64,000 nt of DNA, taken from assembly GCA_964342305.1 (NCBI GenBank), contig CAYFGK010000003.1, positions 1 through 64,000 of the forward strand. Reading direction: 5' to 3'. The translations under genes were made by a program, and so were the position numbers. The notes under the pieces were generated by a model, which saw only the letters and a list, made by a program, of their open reading frames with translations, had not been told where the DNA came from and made no database searches. Positions 51,640 through 61,106 of the stretch are shown here, piece after piece; the stretch's first letter is position 1; every line of letters begins with the position of its first letter. The DNA comes from DT-110 sp964342305. Lineage in GTDB: Bacteria > Bacteroidota > Bacteroidia > Chitinophagales > Saprospiraceae.

Positions 51640-53085
51640 ATGAGATTGGACATTCCCCCTTACAACTCCAGGTTGATCCTGGTGCCAATCCTTTGTATTG
51701 CGACAACTCTTAGTATGGCTCAATCACCCCCTGATCTGGGGGTTAAACTGGAGTGGTCGGCAGGATACAATGGCATGGCCGATGTGGAAGCAGCCTTTAA
51801 TCAGGCCCGCCGGGCTGAAGAAGATCGGTTTGACCTGCCTCCAGGCGTATTGGGCACGCTAAGCCTTCCCACCGGATTTGAATCTTGGTCTGCCCCCGAA
51901 AAGGTCCTTTACCTCGTTAATGCCGAGCGTATTTGCCGTGGCGGTGTTGATTACGACGGTTCGGGTTACCTTCCTCCTGCGATGGGAAAACCGCTAACTG
52001 CTATCGAGTCCCATTTATCAGCAATCGCCCAGGGACACGCCGACTGGCTCGTTGCTAACAATGAGTTCTCTCACGCCGGAGCCTCCGGCAAGAGCAGCTT
52101 CACCCGAGTCGACGAAGATCCCGTACTGGGCTCCTGCCACGAGTTCATGTCGTACGGAGAAAATCTCTACATCGCCGGTAATTCCGCTGCTAACAATCCA
52201 CTATTTGTCGAACGGGCCGTATTCAGCTGGATCTACAGCAGTGATGGTCACCGGCGTGGTTGTCTGATCCAATCCTCTAATCAGTACGGAGCAACCGGTT
52301 ACTACGATAACCAAGGGGAGTCAGGAGAAGAGGGCTTTATTGGCGTAGCTACTGCTGGCGCTAATAATGGCAACTACAATCCCTTTAACTGGGGGTTTGT
52401 TGACCGGACCGACGTAATAGTCTTTATGTTTATCGATCCCACCGCCCAATCATCCTGTGGATACGATCTAACCTATTTACCAGGTGAAGACACACCACCC
52501 CGGTCGGATTGTCCAGATGTCCAGATGGATGTTCAATGGACGCAAAACGTTAACCCACAAGAGGACATTACGGTATTATCGGAGTCCTACATAGAAACGG
52601 CCGGTGGGGTCCAGATTATGGGAAAATGGGATGCTGCTGCCCAGGATGGTGTCGTTTTGCGTCCCGGTTTTCATGCTTTTCCCGGCAGCAATGTTCATAT
52701 TGGCACTCAGGATTCTTGTCTGGACGTGCAGTTGGCAATTCACCGGGAACCGGGCATCGATTACCAGGCAATGGAGGTGCCCGCCAAATCTGAACCCATT
52801 GAAAGAAGTCCAGCAGTTAACCAAATGCCACTGCCGGAAACACCGTCACCAACCGGAACACTATCCCCCAATCCAGCCCGTACCGGGCAGGTAGTCTGGT
52901 TGCCGGAAATCCCGAGCTACCTGCGCGTCGCGGATCTCGACGGACGGATACAGCTCGAAAATCAGGAACCGGAATCCAGGCGCATTCATCCCGACACTCA
53001 ATGGCCATCGGGTGTATATCTGGTACAATGGCAGGATGGGGCCGGAAATTGGAGAACAGAACGGTTGGTTATTCAGAATTTCTAG
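51640..53085 (+). CDS. Secreted CAP-domain protein with T9SS type A sorting domain
   Basis: ATG at 51640 gives 481 residues with signal peptide '...LILVPILCIATTLSMAQ'; the open frame before it lacks a signal. A CAP (SCP/PR1) domain covers about 65-265: 'LYLVNAERICRGG', 'IAQGHADWLVANNEFSHAG', 'GENLYIAGN', 'WIYSSDGHRRGCL', with His and Glu residues suitable for the family's metal/His cluster. Next is a beta-rich stretch 'ITVLSESYIETAGGVQIMG' that resembles the spacer common before sorting domains, and the last ~70 residues are a type A sorting domain ('LSPNPARTGQVVWLPEI', 'LRVADLDGRIQ', 'WPSGVYLVQWQDG'). It should be exported and displayed or shed; the CAP role here is unknown. Confidence 0.88.
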   Translation: MRLDIPPYNSRLILVPILCIATTLSMAQSPPDLGVKLEWSAGYNGMADVEAAFNQARRAEEDRFDLPPGVLGTLSLPTGFESWSAPEKVLYLVNAERICRGGVDYDGSGYLPPAMGKPLTAIESHLSAIAQGHADWLVANNEFSHAGASGKSSFTRVDEDPVLGSCHEFMSYGENLYIAGNSAANNPLFVERAVFSWIYSSDGHRRGCLIQSSNQYGATGYYDNQGESGEEGFIGVATAGANNGNYNPFNWGFVDRTDVIVFMFIDPTAQSSCGYDLTYLPGEDTPPRSDCPDVQMDVQWTQNVNPQEDITVLSESYIETAGGVQIMGKWDAAAQDGVVLRPGFHAFPGSNVHIGTQDSCLDVQLAIHREPGIDYQAMEVPAKSEPIERSPAVNQMPLPETPSPTGTLSPNPARTGQVVWLPEIPSYLRVADLDGRIQLENQEPESRRIHPDTQWPSGVYLVQWQDGAGNWRTERLVIQNF

Positions 53086-53285
53086 GTGCTGAATTATGGT
53101 GGAATCTGAGGGGAGAGACCTATACCGCTTCCGGAAAGGTTTGGCCACTCCAAAACCTTTTCCCGCCGGTAAATACAAAAGACTACATTGTGTCTTCCCG
53201 ACGCCAATTTTTCATGACTATTGGCCATAAGAACTCAGAGGTTTACTAAAAATGCTATCTTGATTGGCAGATAACGTAAACCCCT

Positions 53286-54524
53286 ATGTTCCGCATTTGC
53301 ACCATATTTGTGCTGATGATGACTGCCTATTCATCAGTCGCCCAGCAGTCCTATCAACCCGGATACGTCGTTCTCCATTCCGGGGATACCCTGCAGGGGT
53401 ACCTCTATTACAACACTGCCCGCTGGGGTAAGTCAACGCTTCGGTTCAGGCCTGATCGTAAAAGCCCTGTCCGACGCTACAGTCCGGGCGATATATCCGG
53501 ATACGGTTTCCCTGGCGACCTCACCTTTGGCAGTGGCACACTGCCCGATCGCGGCGATGAAAAATTCTTTTACCAACGCCTGATCGAAGGCCCGGTCCGA
53601 CTATTATTCGTACAGGATAGTCCTTTGCAAAAGGAATGGTATTTATTATCCGAAGAGCAAGGCGACTTTAATCTGTCAAAAGGTCGGGTGGGGGACCCCG
53701 GTACCGTGGAGGACATTCGAAATAACCAAACTTATCGGGGATATATTCGCGCCGTGGTAGGGTCGTGTCAGAATACCTGGCACCTTATCGAAAAGGCATC
53801 ATTGTCAGCCCGGGATCTGGTAAATATTTTACGCGTTTACTACGATTGTACCGGCGAAAACTACACTAGCTACTACGTTCCCAGAGGCACTTTCAATTAT
53901 CGGCTTTCCTTACACGGTGGCGTGACTTACAACCAGTTATCGTTCAATGCTAACCCGGAGGCTGCGGCCATTGTACAACCTGATTATCTGCCTGAACTGG
54001 ATTTTAACAGCGATTGGCAACCGACCATCGGAGCAGAAATAGAATTTTACCGCATTCAATCCATTAGGTGGTGGACCGTAATGATTGGCATGTATTACCA
54101 GCGTGCACAATTCGATGGGGTAGCCGCCTTTGACTTCAATGAAAACCAGTATCGCTACCAATTTGCAAGCACCTTTTCAACGATTCAACTACCCGCCGGA
54201 ATCCGGTTTTATAAACAAATCGGAGAAGCTTCTTTTTTTGCGGAAGCAGGAGTCTTTATCAATTGCTTTCTGTCCCATGACTTTCAGTATTCCTACGACA
54301 GAATTCAGAATAATGAAGTTTTTCCCGCCCAGGGAAAGATAGAGGCGGATGAGAGGGTATCCTATGGAGTTTGGGGAGGAGCAGGTGCAATGATCCCCCG
54401 GACACCGCTGGTCATTAAGTTGCGCGGTACATTTCTGCCCGACTTTCTTCCTGAGCATTTTCCTGTTAACGCCGCCCAACAACTTTCCTTGTCGGGAAGC
54501 ATAGGCTGGATCTTTTATAAATAA
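53286..54524 (+). CDS. Outer-membrane beta-barrel protein with N-terminal 'GYVVLHSGDTLQGYL' domain
   Basis: The 412-residue protein has a signal peptide (to about 19, '...YSSVAQ') and a ~150-residue N-terminal soluble beta part beginning 'GYVVLHSGDTLQGYLYYN'. A central Cys-containing segment follows (about 155-190) and then a C-terminal barrel (about 205-412) with 'LSLHGGVTYNQLSF' and the final strand 'QLSLSGSIGWIFYK'. Domain order matches the gene at 56708, so the two are distant paralogues. It is 10 bp upstream of the IPT lipoprotein gene and likely co-expressed with it. The function is unknown; the layout suggests a surface sensor or receptor. Confidence 0.75.
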   Translation: MFRICTIFVLMMTAYSSVAQQSYQPGYVVLHSGDTLQGYLYYNTARWGKSTLRFRPDRKSPVRRYSPGDISGYGFPGDLTFGSGTLPDRGDEKFFYQRLIEGPVRLLFVQDSPLQKEWYLLSEEQGDFNLSKGRVGDPGTVEDIRNNQTYRGYIRAVVGSCQNTWHLIEKASLSARDLVNILRVYYDCTGENYTSYYVPRGTFNYRLSLHGGVTYNQLSFNANPEAAAIVQPDYLPELDFNSDWQPTIGAEIEFYRIQSIRWWTVMIGMYYQRAQFDGVAAFDFNENQYRYQFASTFSTIQLPAGIRFYKQIGEASFFAEAGVFINCFLSHDFQYSYDRIQNNEVFPAQGKIEADERVSYGVWGGAGAMIPRTPLVIKLRGTFLPDFLPEHFPVNAAQQLSLSGSIGWIFYK

Positions 54525-54534
54525 TTTTTTGTCC

Positions 54535-56613
54535 ATGTATCGATTGATCATACTCCTTGGATTGTGTTGGGCCTTTACTGGATGCCGCGAAGTAGCTTTG
54601 TCACCCGCCCCATATCCCAGTGTGTCGGAGGTTGATATTATACCCCAGAATAATGGAGTCCTATTTCGGGCATCTATTGAGCGAAACACATCTGAACCTA
54701 TCACTGACCATGGCTTTCTCATCTCTTCTTCAAACATTCCAACTCTGGAAGCTGCTGAGATCACCCTTTCCTTAGGGACCGCAACAGAACAACCAGCTTC
54801 CTTTGAAGAGAAGCTGGAGTCATCGCTCGATAACGAAACCCAATATTTTGTCCGGGCTTTTCTTAAAACAGAGGATTTTACGGTCTACGGACTGATTAAT
54901 TCATTTTCAGATTTTACCACGACTCTAACCCCACAAATTACCGGTTACGAGCCTACTGTGGGGATGCGAAGAGATACCCTATTCTTCTCGGGGCGCAATT
55001 TCCCGATTAATCAATCTAAATTTTCGGTGAAGATTGGTGGCTTTTTCGCCCCCGTCGTACAAGCTCAACCCAACGGTTTTGGAGTGATTATCCCGGCGGT
55101 GGCCACAAATGAATGGCACGAGATAGATCTGCAAATAAACTCGGTCCAGTATCCGATTGAAACGCCGGTGGAAGTAGTAGACTTCACAGCGGGTTTTACG
55201 CCAAGACAAGCGACCTTCCTGGATACCATCCGCATTCGTGGCGTTTTCCCCAATGTCATGTCTTCTTCAATCCCGTATCAGGTATTCATGGACGGTGCAG
55301 CCTCGGAAGTAGTTGATTTTCAACGCAACGTTATTTCGGCTCTGGTACCGGTGGGAGTTAGCACGGCGGCACCATCCATAACTGTTACCGTGCCGGATTC
55401 CATTCCCGGGAGTTTTGTAGCCCGCGGACCACTTCAGTTGATCAGCCCGGAAATCAGTTACTTTGACGGAGCAGCGATGAAGCGGGGCGAAACCTTCACA
55501 ATTCATGGGAACTATTTTAACCCCGCTCCGGAGGGCAACCGGGTGTTCGTTAATGATCAGGAACTCAGGGTCGATGATGCAACTGCAGAACAAATAACCG
55601 TCTCCTGGTCAGGTGTTCCCGTTCCAGATAACGACTTTTTCCTGATCACCGAAGTTGCAGGACTCAGGGACTCTGTTCTGTCGGTGGGGCCTATCCCGGA
55701 ACCGGAGACCTGGCAGGAGTGGATATCATTTCCAATAAGTGGCTTTGATCGATACATCATTTATGAAACAGGAAAAGGAATTTACGCAGGCTTTGGTGAA
55801 AAAAATGGTGGATCTTTGGATGAGATGCTTTTCCGCTATGAACTAGGAACCGGCGAATGGACTAATGTTCCAGTGGAGGGGATTTTGGTGGATATATTCA
55901 CACATAAATTCGTGTGGCAAGAAGATGATCGCATTTATGTTTCTGGGAAAGTAGGGGGTGTCATTATTAACCAATTTAACCCGTTTAATGAGCTTTTCCA
56001 ACGGAGAATTTACAGGAATTTTGTAAGCTCTAACCGACTGGTGGATGCAGGATATTCATCCCTATATGCTCAAAATAAATCTTTCCTGCTTTATGATCTG
56101 GGATTATTATTTGAATATGACTCTACGATTGAAGGGCAACTTTCCTTAAGGGTCTTGGAACAATTTTTCAACCCTGTTAACCGGCGGATATTAGTTCGCC
56201 CAATTGGGATATGGGCTGGATCAAGGCATTATTACCAATTGCGGATGGAAAAAGAGCGGCCCGAGGATGAACCACAGGTTTATTTATATGAATTATCGGA
56301 TAAAAACCTGGAAGAGGGTGTTATTGAGTGGACTTCGAAAGGTGCAATTGGTGAAGGGGAGTTTACAGTGTCAGAAACTCATTTAGAATTTGCCACTGAA
56401 ATTTGGTCAGACGAATCCGGGGAAGAAATCTACTTTTTGTTGGGACCAAGTGAAGAAGCCGATGAGACCCAGTTGCTTTATGGCAATGAGTCCCGTGGAT
56501 TCAAAACTGCCATTTTACCAGAGAAAATATTCGCAAAAAATATGCTGGTAAGGCCTGACGGGAGCCTCTGGGTCCCAGGGAACGGAAAAATCTGGCGATT
56601 TCAATTTAAATAA
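54535..56613 (+). CDS. Lipoprotein with IPT/TIG domains and a propeller-like C-terminus
   Basis: Starting at ATG 54535 (a TTG is 6 nt earlier) gives 692 residues with a lipoprotein signal 'LIILLGLCWAFTGC' (Cys about 17). A fibronectin-like segment follows ('ASIERNTSEPITDHGFLISSS', about 40-120). Then come three IPT/TIG-like units beginning about 130, 220 and 305, each with a '..PTVG...DTLFFSGRNFP'-like start. From about 400 the protein has repeating 'W...P..GFDRYI' and 'FRYELGTGEWTNVP' blades similar to Kelch propellers. It should be attached to the outer membrane. Base composition falls slightly in the second half. The role is unknown. Confidence 0.75.
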   Translation: MYRLIILLGLCWAFTGCREVALSPAPYPSVSEVDIIPQNNGVLFRASIERNTSEPITDHGFLISSSNIPTLEAAEITLSLGTATEQPASFEEKLESSLDNETQYFVRAFLKTEDFTVYGLINSFSDFTTTLTPQITGYEPTVGMRRDTLFFSGRNFPINQSKFSVKIGGFFAPVVQAQPNGFGVIIPAVATNEWHEIDLQINSVQYPIETPVEVVDFTAGFTPRQATFLDTIRIRGVFPNVMSSSIPYQVFMDGAASEVVDFQRNVISALVPVGVSTAAPSITVTVPDSIPGSFVARGPLQLISPEISYFDGAAMKRGETFTIHGNYFNPAPEGNRVFVNDQELRVDDATAEQITVSWSGVPVPDNDFFLITEVAGLRDSVLSVGPIPEPETWQEWISFPISGFDRYIIYETGKGIYAGFGEKNGGSLDEMLFRYELGTGEWTNVPVEGILVDIFTHKFVWQEDDRIYVSGKVGGVIINQFNPFNELFQRRIYRNFVSSNRLVDAGYSSLYAQNKSFLLYDLGLLFEYDSTIEGQLSLRVLEQFFNPVNRRILVRPIGIWAGSRHYYQLRMEKERPEDEPQVYLYELSDKNLEEGVIEWTSKGAIGEGEFTVSETHLEFATEIWSDESGEEIYFLLGPSEEADETQLLYGNESRGFKTAILPEKIFAKNMLVRPDGSLWVPGNGKIWRFQFK

Positions 56614-56707
56614 CCCAAACTACTTATGTCAGGTAATGATATTTTACCTGATGAGAGAACCTGGGTCATTCACAACGGCTACGTGTGGAGCTTCCTCCGC
56701 GAATAAA

Positions 56708-57895
56708 TTAAAACAACGTATACCCCAACTGTAACGAATACACCGTCAGGTCACCCCGCCAGGAGAAAAAATCATTAGTAGTATTTCGTGGTACCTGGAA
56801 GCGCCCCTCCACGCTGAAGTCTCCGGCCCGGAAGCCAATACCGGCCATGAAATTCGGAAGACTGGCCACTTCGATAAAATCATTGTCTGGCAGATCATAC
56901 CGGCTGTTCGATCCTTCGAAGGGCATTACAAGGCCTGCATTAACGTACAATGATTGGGTAGCTTCCAGGAAGAAGTAGTGCCGGAGGCCCAGGGTTAGCT
57001 CCAGGGCCTGATAGGTAAGCTCGGTTTCGGGGCCTTCGTCGGATTCACTGTTGTAAAAGGCGAAAGCAGGCTCAACGAGTGCAGCCCACTTATAGCGCTG
57101 AAAGGGGAGGAGTACTTCCAGGGAAATACCTGCCCTTGCTGAAAAGCTGCCATTGATCTTGGAAGGCTCTGCAAAAGAAACAACCAGCACCTCGTTGTCT
57201 AAAGAGCTTTGAAAAAAATTGGCACCAGCATGCAGCGACCATCGCAGTTGAATGGGCGTACCCTGATTTAAATAGGTAATGTCGTTACCGGCACATTCGG
57301 CGTATTCCCGAAAATAACGGATGAGTTCCTTTTTCTCGTATTCCAGGTCGTCCAGATCGGGGTCCCGTATACAGGCCAACTCGGTTAATAACTGACCTTT
57401 ATAAGAATCATTGACCAATACACTTGTGCCGTCCTCCGTTTTGTATCGTCGATAGATAAGCGGCTCGATGGCCCCTCCGTTCTTTTGGTAATAGTAGCGG
57501 GTTACGGGAGCATCAATATACTGGAACAGCGTAGCCTCGCTTTCGAGTAATACCCGTAGGAAAACAGTCTCCGTCGACCATTCCGGATTTCGGCCAAAGG
57601 GTAAGTTACTGGTTATATCCGAGGCCCTGTCAACACGAACTTTTGCCCGCACAAACCGATCGCCCGATTCTATTCCGAATGACTCTACTTCCTCCATACG
57701 TGCAGTCTGGATGTTGCCTTCGGAAGTCAACCGGTAGGAGATGGACTCAGGGTTACTGCGCCAGTCTTTATTCTGGATAAAAACATCCTGGCGGTTTCCG
57801 GAATCAAATACAATAAACCCTCGGGTAAAAGGAGCCTGAGCTCCTACAAGAGAAGTGCAGCACAAAAAAAGCAGAATCAGGCAGCGATTGACCAT
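56708..57895 (-). CDS. Outer-membrane beta-barrel protein, paralogue of 53286 gene
   Basis: The 395-residue protein has a signal peptide (to about residue 19, '...TSLVGAQ'), an N-terminal beta domain starting 'GFIVFDSGNRQDVFIQNKDW', and a middle with Cys pairs ('LACIRDPDLDDLEYEKKELIRYFREYAEC'). The barrel ends with 'LTVYSLQLGYTLF'. The order signal / ~150-residue beta domain / Cys segment / barrel is the same as in the protein at 53286. It lies convergent with the IPT lipoprotein gene, and upstream is another small barrel gene. The function is unknown. Confidence 0.75.
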   Translation of the reverse strand: MVNRCLILLFLCCTSLVGAQAPFTRGFIVFDSGNRQDVFIQNKDWRSNPESISYRLTSEGNIQTARMEEVESFGIESGDRFVRAKVRVDRASDITSNLPFGRNPEWSTETVFLRVLLESEATLFQYIDAPVTRYYYQKNGGAIEPLIYRRYKTEDGTSVLVNDSYKGQLLTELACIRDPDLDDLEYEKKELIRYFREYAECAGNDITYLNQGTPIQLRWSLHAGANFFQSSLDNEVLVVSFAEPSKINGSFSARAGISLEVLLPFQRYKWAALVEPAFAFYNSESDEGPETELTYQALELTLGLRHYFFLEATQSLYVNAGLVMPFEGSNSRYDLPDNDFIEVASLPNFMAGIGFRAGDFSVEGRFQVPRNTTNDFFSWRGDLTVYSLQLGYTLF

Positions 57896-57955
57896 AGCAA
57901 CTGGGTGTTTAGTATTCGTGTACCCAGTAAATATATCAATTTTCGAACCAGATTT

Positions 57956-58603
57956 TTAGCGGCCAAGAAACACTCCTACCGAAAAAATCCAGCGGCTTTC
58001 GGATTGGTTAAATTCGTACTGTTGACCCGCAAAATTGATGTGATCGCCAAAATTGTCGAAGTTACCTTCGTAGCGCACATCCAGCGTTACATTCCACAGG
58101 TCAAGTCCGGCTCCTGCCAAAAAACTAACGGTCAGATCTTCGAAAGTCTGATCGTAATTATCGAACTGAAAAAGATCAGAAGCACTGTCGATAAACACCC
58201 GTCCTTCGGGGCCGGCCATCAGGCGCAGGGGGCCTAGTTTGGCCCCCAGCAAAAGCGGTATATCCAGATACTGGTATTTCTCTTCCAGCAACATGCCGGC
58301 ACTGCCCTGCTGGCTCAGATCATCGACCATGAATTCTACAGTATTGGAATTAAAGACTACCTCCGGTTGCAACAACACCGTGCTCCCCAGTGGTATGCGC
58401 AACATTACGCCGGCGTGTACTCCGTACCGGGCTTCCTCAAGGGCCAGGCGCAGACGATCGCCGCCGCCCATTTGCAGGACCTCTAATTCATCGACATTAA
58501 CATCGGTAGTACTGAGGCCACCTTTAAATCCAAATTGGATTTGAGCCTCACTCAGGGAGGTACCCATCAGCAGGAAGCAGGGCACGAGCAACAGGAAACG
58601 CAT
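57956..58603 (-). CDS. Small outer-membrane beta-barrel (PorT/OmpW-like)
   Basis: The 215-residue protein has a signal peptide (to about residue 20, '...GTSLSEAQ') followed by 'IQFGFKGGLSTTDVNVDE', 'YGVHAGVMLRIPLG', 'VLLQPEVVFNS', 'YLDIPLLLGAKLGPLRLMAGPEGRVFI' and a terminal strand 'WIFSVGVFLGR'. This is typical of Bacteroidota barrels in the porin/OMP_b-brl_2 group. It is 61 bp before the start of the larger barrel gene on the same strand. The function is unknown. Confidence 0.85.
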   Translation of the reverse strand: MRFLLLVPCFLLMGTSLSEAQIQFGFKGGLSTTDVNVDELEVLQMGGGDRLRLALEEARYGVHAGVMLRIPLGSTVLLQPEVVFNSNTVEFMVDDLSQQGSAGMLLEEKYQYLDIPLLLGAKLGPLRLMAGPEGRVFIDSASDLFQFDNYDQTFEDLTVSFLAGAGLDLWNVTLDVRYEGNFDNFGDHINFAGQQYEFNQSESRWIFSVGVFLGR

Positions 58604-58665
58604 ATCGGTAGTAATTTATTTATACAGCTAAGATATGGGATCAAACGCATTCCCTTCAATATTGT

Positions 58666-58673
58666 TACTTTTG
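58666..58673 (+). promoter_or_regulatory. Candidate -7 promoter box TACTTTTG upstream of engB
   Basis: Exact TAnnTTTG match, 31 bp upstream of the engB ATG. It overlaps the iterated 14-mer. Confidence 0.35.
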
Positions 58674-58682
58674 GCGAAAGCC
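58669..58682 (+). repeat. Iterated motif TTTTGGCGAAAGCC, copy 8 (intergenic)
   Basis: Exact 14-mer 22 bp upstream of the engB start, overlapping a TAnnTTTG promoter box. Confidence 0.8.
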
Positions 58683-58704
58683 CTTAAAAAAAGTTTAAGT
58701 GTTT

Positions 58705-59310
58705 ATGGAGGTACAGCAAACCGAATTCCGCGGCAGTTTCCCAAGTGTTCAGCAATGTCCTCAGGACGATCGACCGGAATTTGCGTTTATCGGCCGGTCT
58801 AACGTGGGAAAATCCAGCCTGATAAATATGCTCACCGGCCGGACTAACCTGGCACATACCTCCAAAAAGCCGGGGAAGACCCAACTGCTTAATTATTTCC
58901 TGATCAATCAGCAATGGCATTTGGTGGACCTGCCCGGCTATGGCTACGCCAAAATATCCAAGAAAAAAAGGCAGGAATGGGAACGCATGATCCAGGACTA
59001 CCTCGTGAAACGCCTGCAGATGCAGTGTGCCTTCGTCCTGATCGACTCCATGATCCCGCCCCAAAAGATTGACATTGACTTTCTCGACTGGCTGGGAAAA
59101 ATGCGTATTCCCTTTGTGATCGTCTATACCAAAACCGACCGACTCAAACCCGATGAGCTGTCCGGGAACCTCGAGGCTATTCAGACCGCACTGGCGGAGT
59201 ATTGGGAGCCCTTGCCTCAGCAGTTTATCACCTCGTCGGAAAAAGGCATAGGACGGGCCGAGATTTTATCGTTTATTGAGGAGGTGCGTTTGCGCGCCGA
59301 GGAACACTAG
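58705..59310 (+). CDS. engB: Ribosome biogenesis GTPase EngB/YsxC
   Basis: ATG at 58705 gives 201 residues (a GTG lies 6 nt earlier). G1 is 'GRSNVGKSS', G3 'LVDLPGYGYAK', G4 'VIVYTKTDRL' and G5 near 'FITSSEKGIG'. The 'KPGKTQLLNYF' switch is characteristic of this family, which helps assemble the large ribosomal subunit. The GPAT-like gene begins 10 nt after the stop, and both are likely co-transcribed. Confidence 0.95.
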   Translation: MEVQQTEFRGSFPSVQQCPQDDRPEFAFIGRSNVGKSSLINMLTGRTNLAHTSKKPGKTQLLNYFLINQQWHLVDLPGYGYAKISKKKRQEWERMIQDYLVKRLQMQCAFVLIDSMIPPQKIDIDFLDWLGKMRIPFVIVYTKTDRLKPDELSGNLEAIQTALAEYWEPLPQQFITSSEKGIGRAEILSFIEEVRLRAEEH

Positions 59311-59320
59311 AAGCCATTAT

Positions 59321-61066
59321 ATGAAGGGACGAGGTTCCGTACGAAATCCGAAAACCGTTTATCCGCAAGTCCTTCCCAAACTGGAAGACTGGCCCATCTA
59401 TAAACTCAGTGAAGACCGCAAAAAATTCATTGAGGAAATTGACATGCACGTACTACGCCGACTCACCAGCCAGTCGGCCGAACAGGTGGAAGATATGCTC
59501 ACCCGTGCCATTTATCAGGAGCGTATCCGGGTCAAGGAGGAACCCTGGAAGGTCGATCCACCCAACGAAAAGCAATTCTGGCGCCGTATTCGCAAGCAAT
59601 TGATCCGCCGTTCCCTCGACCAGCCCCGCGAGGATGCCATTCGCAGTAATGCGGAGATCCTGCAAAAGATAGTTCACCGCTACAGTGAGGAGATCGTGGG
59701 AACCTTTCGGATCAAAACCTTCCTGTTCGCCCGCCGCTTCCTCACCTTTTTCTTTAACCGCCTGTTACAGGCAAAGCAACGCGGGTTCTTTCGGGCCCGC
59801 GGAGCACGTAAGCGCTTGTACGAAAAGCTGATCGTACGCGGCGAAGTGGAAAAGCTGCGTAGCCTCTTCGAGAAAGGGACCGTGGTAGTGGTACCTACCC
59901 ACTTTTCCAACCTTGATTCTATTCTGATCGGCTATGCACTGGATGCCGTAGTGGGCTTACCCTCTTTTTCCTACGGAGCCGGACTGAACCTCTACAATAC
60001 CGGATATACGGCTTATTTCATGAATCGCCTGGGGGCTTACCGGGTCGACCGACGCAAAAAGAATGCCATCTACCTCGAAACCCTCAAAGGCATGTCGACC
60101 CTTTCCATCAAGCGTGGCACTAATAGCCTGTTTTTCCCGGGTGGCACGCGCTCGCGGTCCGGACAATTGGAAAACAAGTTAAAAATGGGACTCCTCGGCA
60201 CCGTTATCGAAGCCCAGCGAGCCCTGTACCAGGAAGGAAAAGACGAGAAGATATTCGTGGTACCCCTGGTACTCGGTTATCATTTTGTACTGGAAGCTCC
60301 CTTCCTGATCGAACAGCACCTCAAACGCATGGGGAAGGAACGCTATATCCGGGCCAAAGACGACTTTTTCTCGCCGACGCGAATTTTACGGTACGCCTGG
60401 AAGGTGTTATCCGAAGGCAATGACATCACCCTCTCATTCGGCCAACCTCTGGATGTGATGGGAAATATTGTGGACGAAGAAGGCAACAGCTACGATAAAT
60501 ATGGCAACCCCATTCAGGTTCGGGAGTATTTCGAATCCGACGGAGCGGTTACCCAAAATCTCCAACGCGAAAATGAGTACACCCGCCAGCTGGCCGATGC
60601 CATCGTAAAGCGTTACCACGAAGATAACATAGTACTCAGCAGTCATCTGGTGGCTTTTGCTGCGTTCAATATTCTCAAAAAGGATAATCCCAAACTCGAC
60701 CTGTACGGGGTTATGCGATTACCTACCGATGAATACGTATTCCCGTTGGAGACACTCCGCAAAACCCTGGAGCAACTGCAGGAAGCCCTGCTGGCCATGG
60801 CTGACTCCGGTAAAATCAAGTTATCGGATCAGGTATACGGGGAGACCGATGCACTTATCCAGCACGGGATTTCCCGTCTGGGTACTTTTCACCTGAAAAA
60901 GCCCCTGCGATTCACCAAAAAAGGGGAGGTGGTAAGCGATAGTTTTCATTTGCTCTACTACTACCACAACCGCCTCGAGAACTATGGCCTGGACAAAATG
61001 ATTGCCTGGAAGGAAATACCACTCGACCTTTCGGTAAAAGAACAGGAAACGGTAGCTGAGAAGTAG
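59321..61066 (+). CDS. 1-acylglycerol-3-phosphate / glycerol-3-phosphate acyltransferase-like protein
   Basis: The ATG at 59321 (581 residues) is preferred to a TTG 45 nt earlier that overlaps engB. The PlsC/PlsB-type motifs are: block I 'VVPTHFSNLDSILIG' (H-x4-D, about 187-201), block II around 'NRLGAYRVDRR', block III 'SLFFPGGTRSRSGQ' and block IV 'IFVVPLVLGYHF'. The N-terminal ~130 residues and C-terminal ~180 residues are helical extensions as in large membrane-bound GPATs. It should add an acyl chain to glycerol-3-phosphate or its lyso form in phospholipid synthesis. The donor is not known. Confidence 0.85.
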   Translation: MKGRGSVRNPKTVYPQVLPKLEDWPIYKLSEDRKKFIEEIDMHVLRRLTSQSAEQVEDMLTRAIYQERIRVKEEPWKVDPPNEKQFWRRIRKQLIRRSLDQPREDAIRSNAEILQKIVHRYSEEIVGTFRIKTFLFARRFLTFFFNRLLQAKQRGFFRARGARKRLYEKLIVRGEVEKLRSLFEKGTVVVVPTHFSNLDSILIGYALDAVVGLPSFSYGAGLNLYNTGYTAYFMNRLGAYRVDRRKKNAIYLETLKGMSTLSIKRGTNSLFFPGGTRSRSGQLENKLKMGLLGTVIEAQRALYQEGKDEKIFVVPLVLGYHFVLEAPFLIEQHLKRMGKERYIRAKDDFFSPTRILRYAWKVLSEGNDITLSFGQPLDVMGNIVDEEGNSYDKYGNPIQVREYFESDGAVTQNLQRENEYTRQLADAIVKRYHEDNIVLSSHLVAFAAFNILKKDNPKLDLYGVMRLPTDEYVFPLETLRKTLEQLQEALLAMADSGKIKLSDQVYGETDALIQHGISRLGTFHLKKPLRFTKKGEVVSDSFHLLYYYHNRLENYGLDKMIAWKEIPLDLSVKEQETVAEK

Positions 61067-61106
61067 ACGGGTCTTGCTATTTTGGCCGGAAAAACCTCCC
61101 GGGCCC

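Noticed and set aside
53133..53165. Hairpin-like GGAAAGGTTT ... AAAACCTTTTCC after the CAP gene
   Set aside because: The stem has mismatches and no T run follows, so it is too weak to call a terminator.
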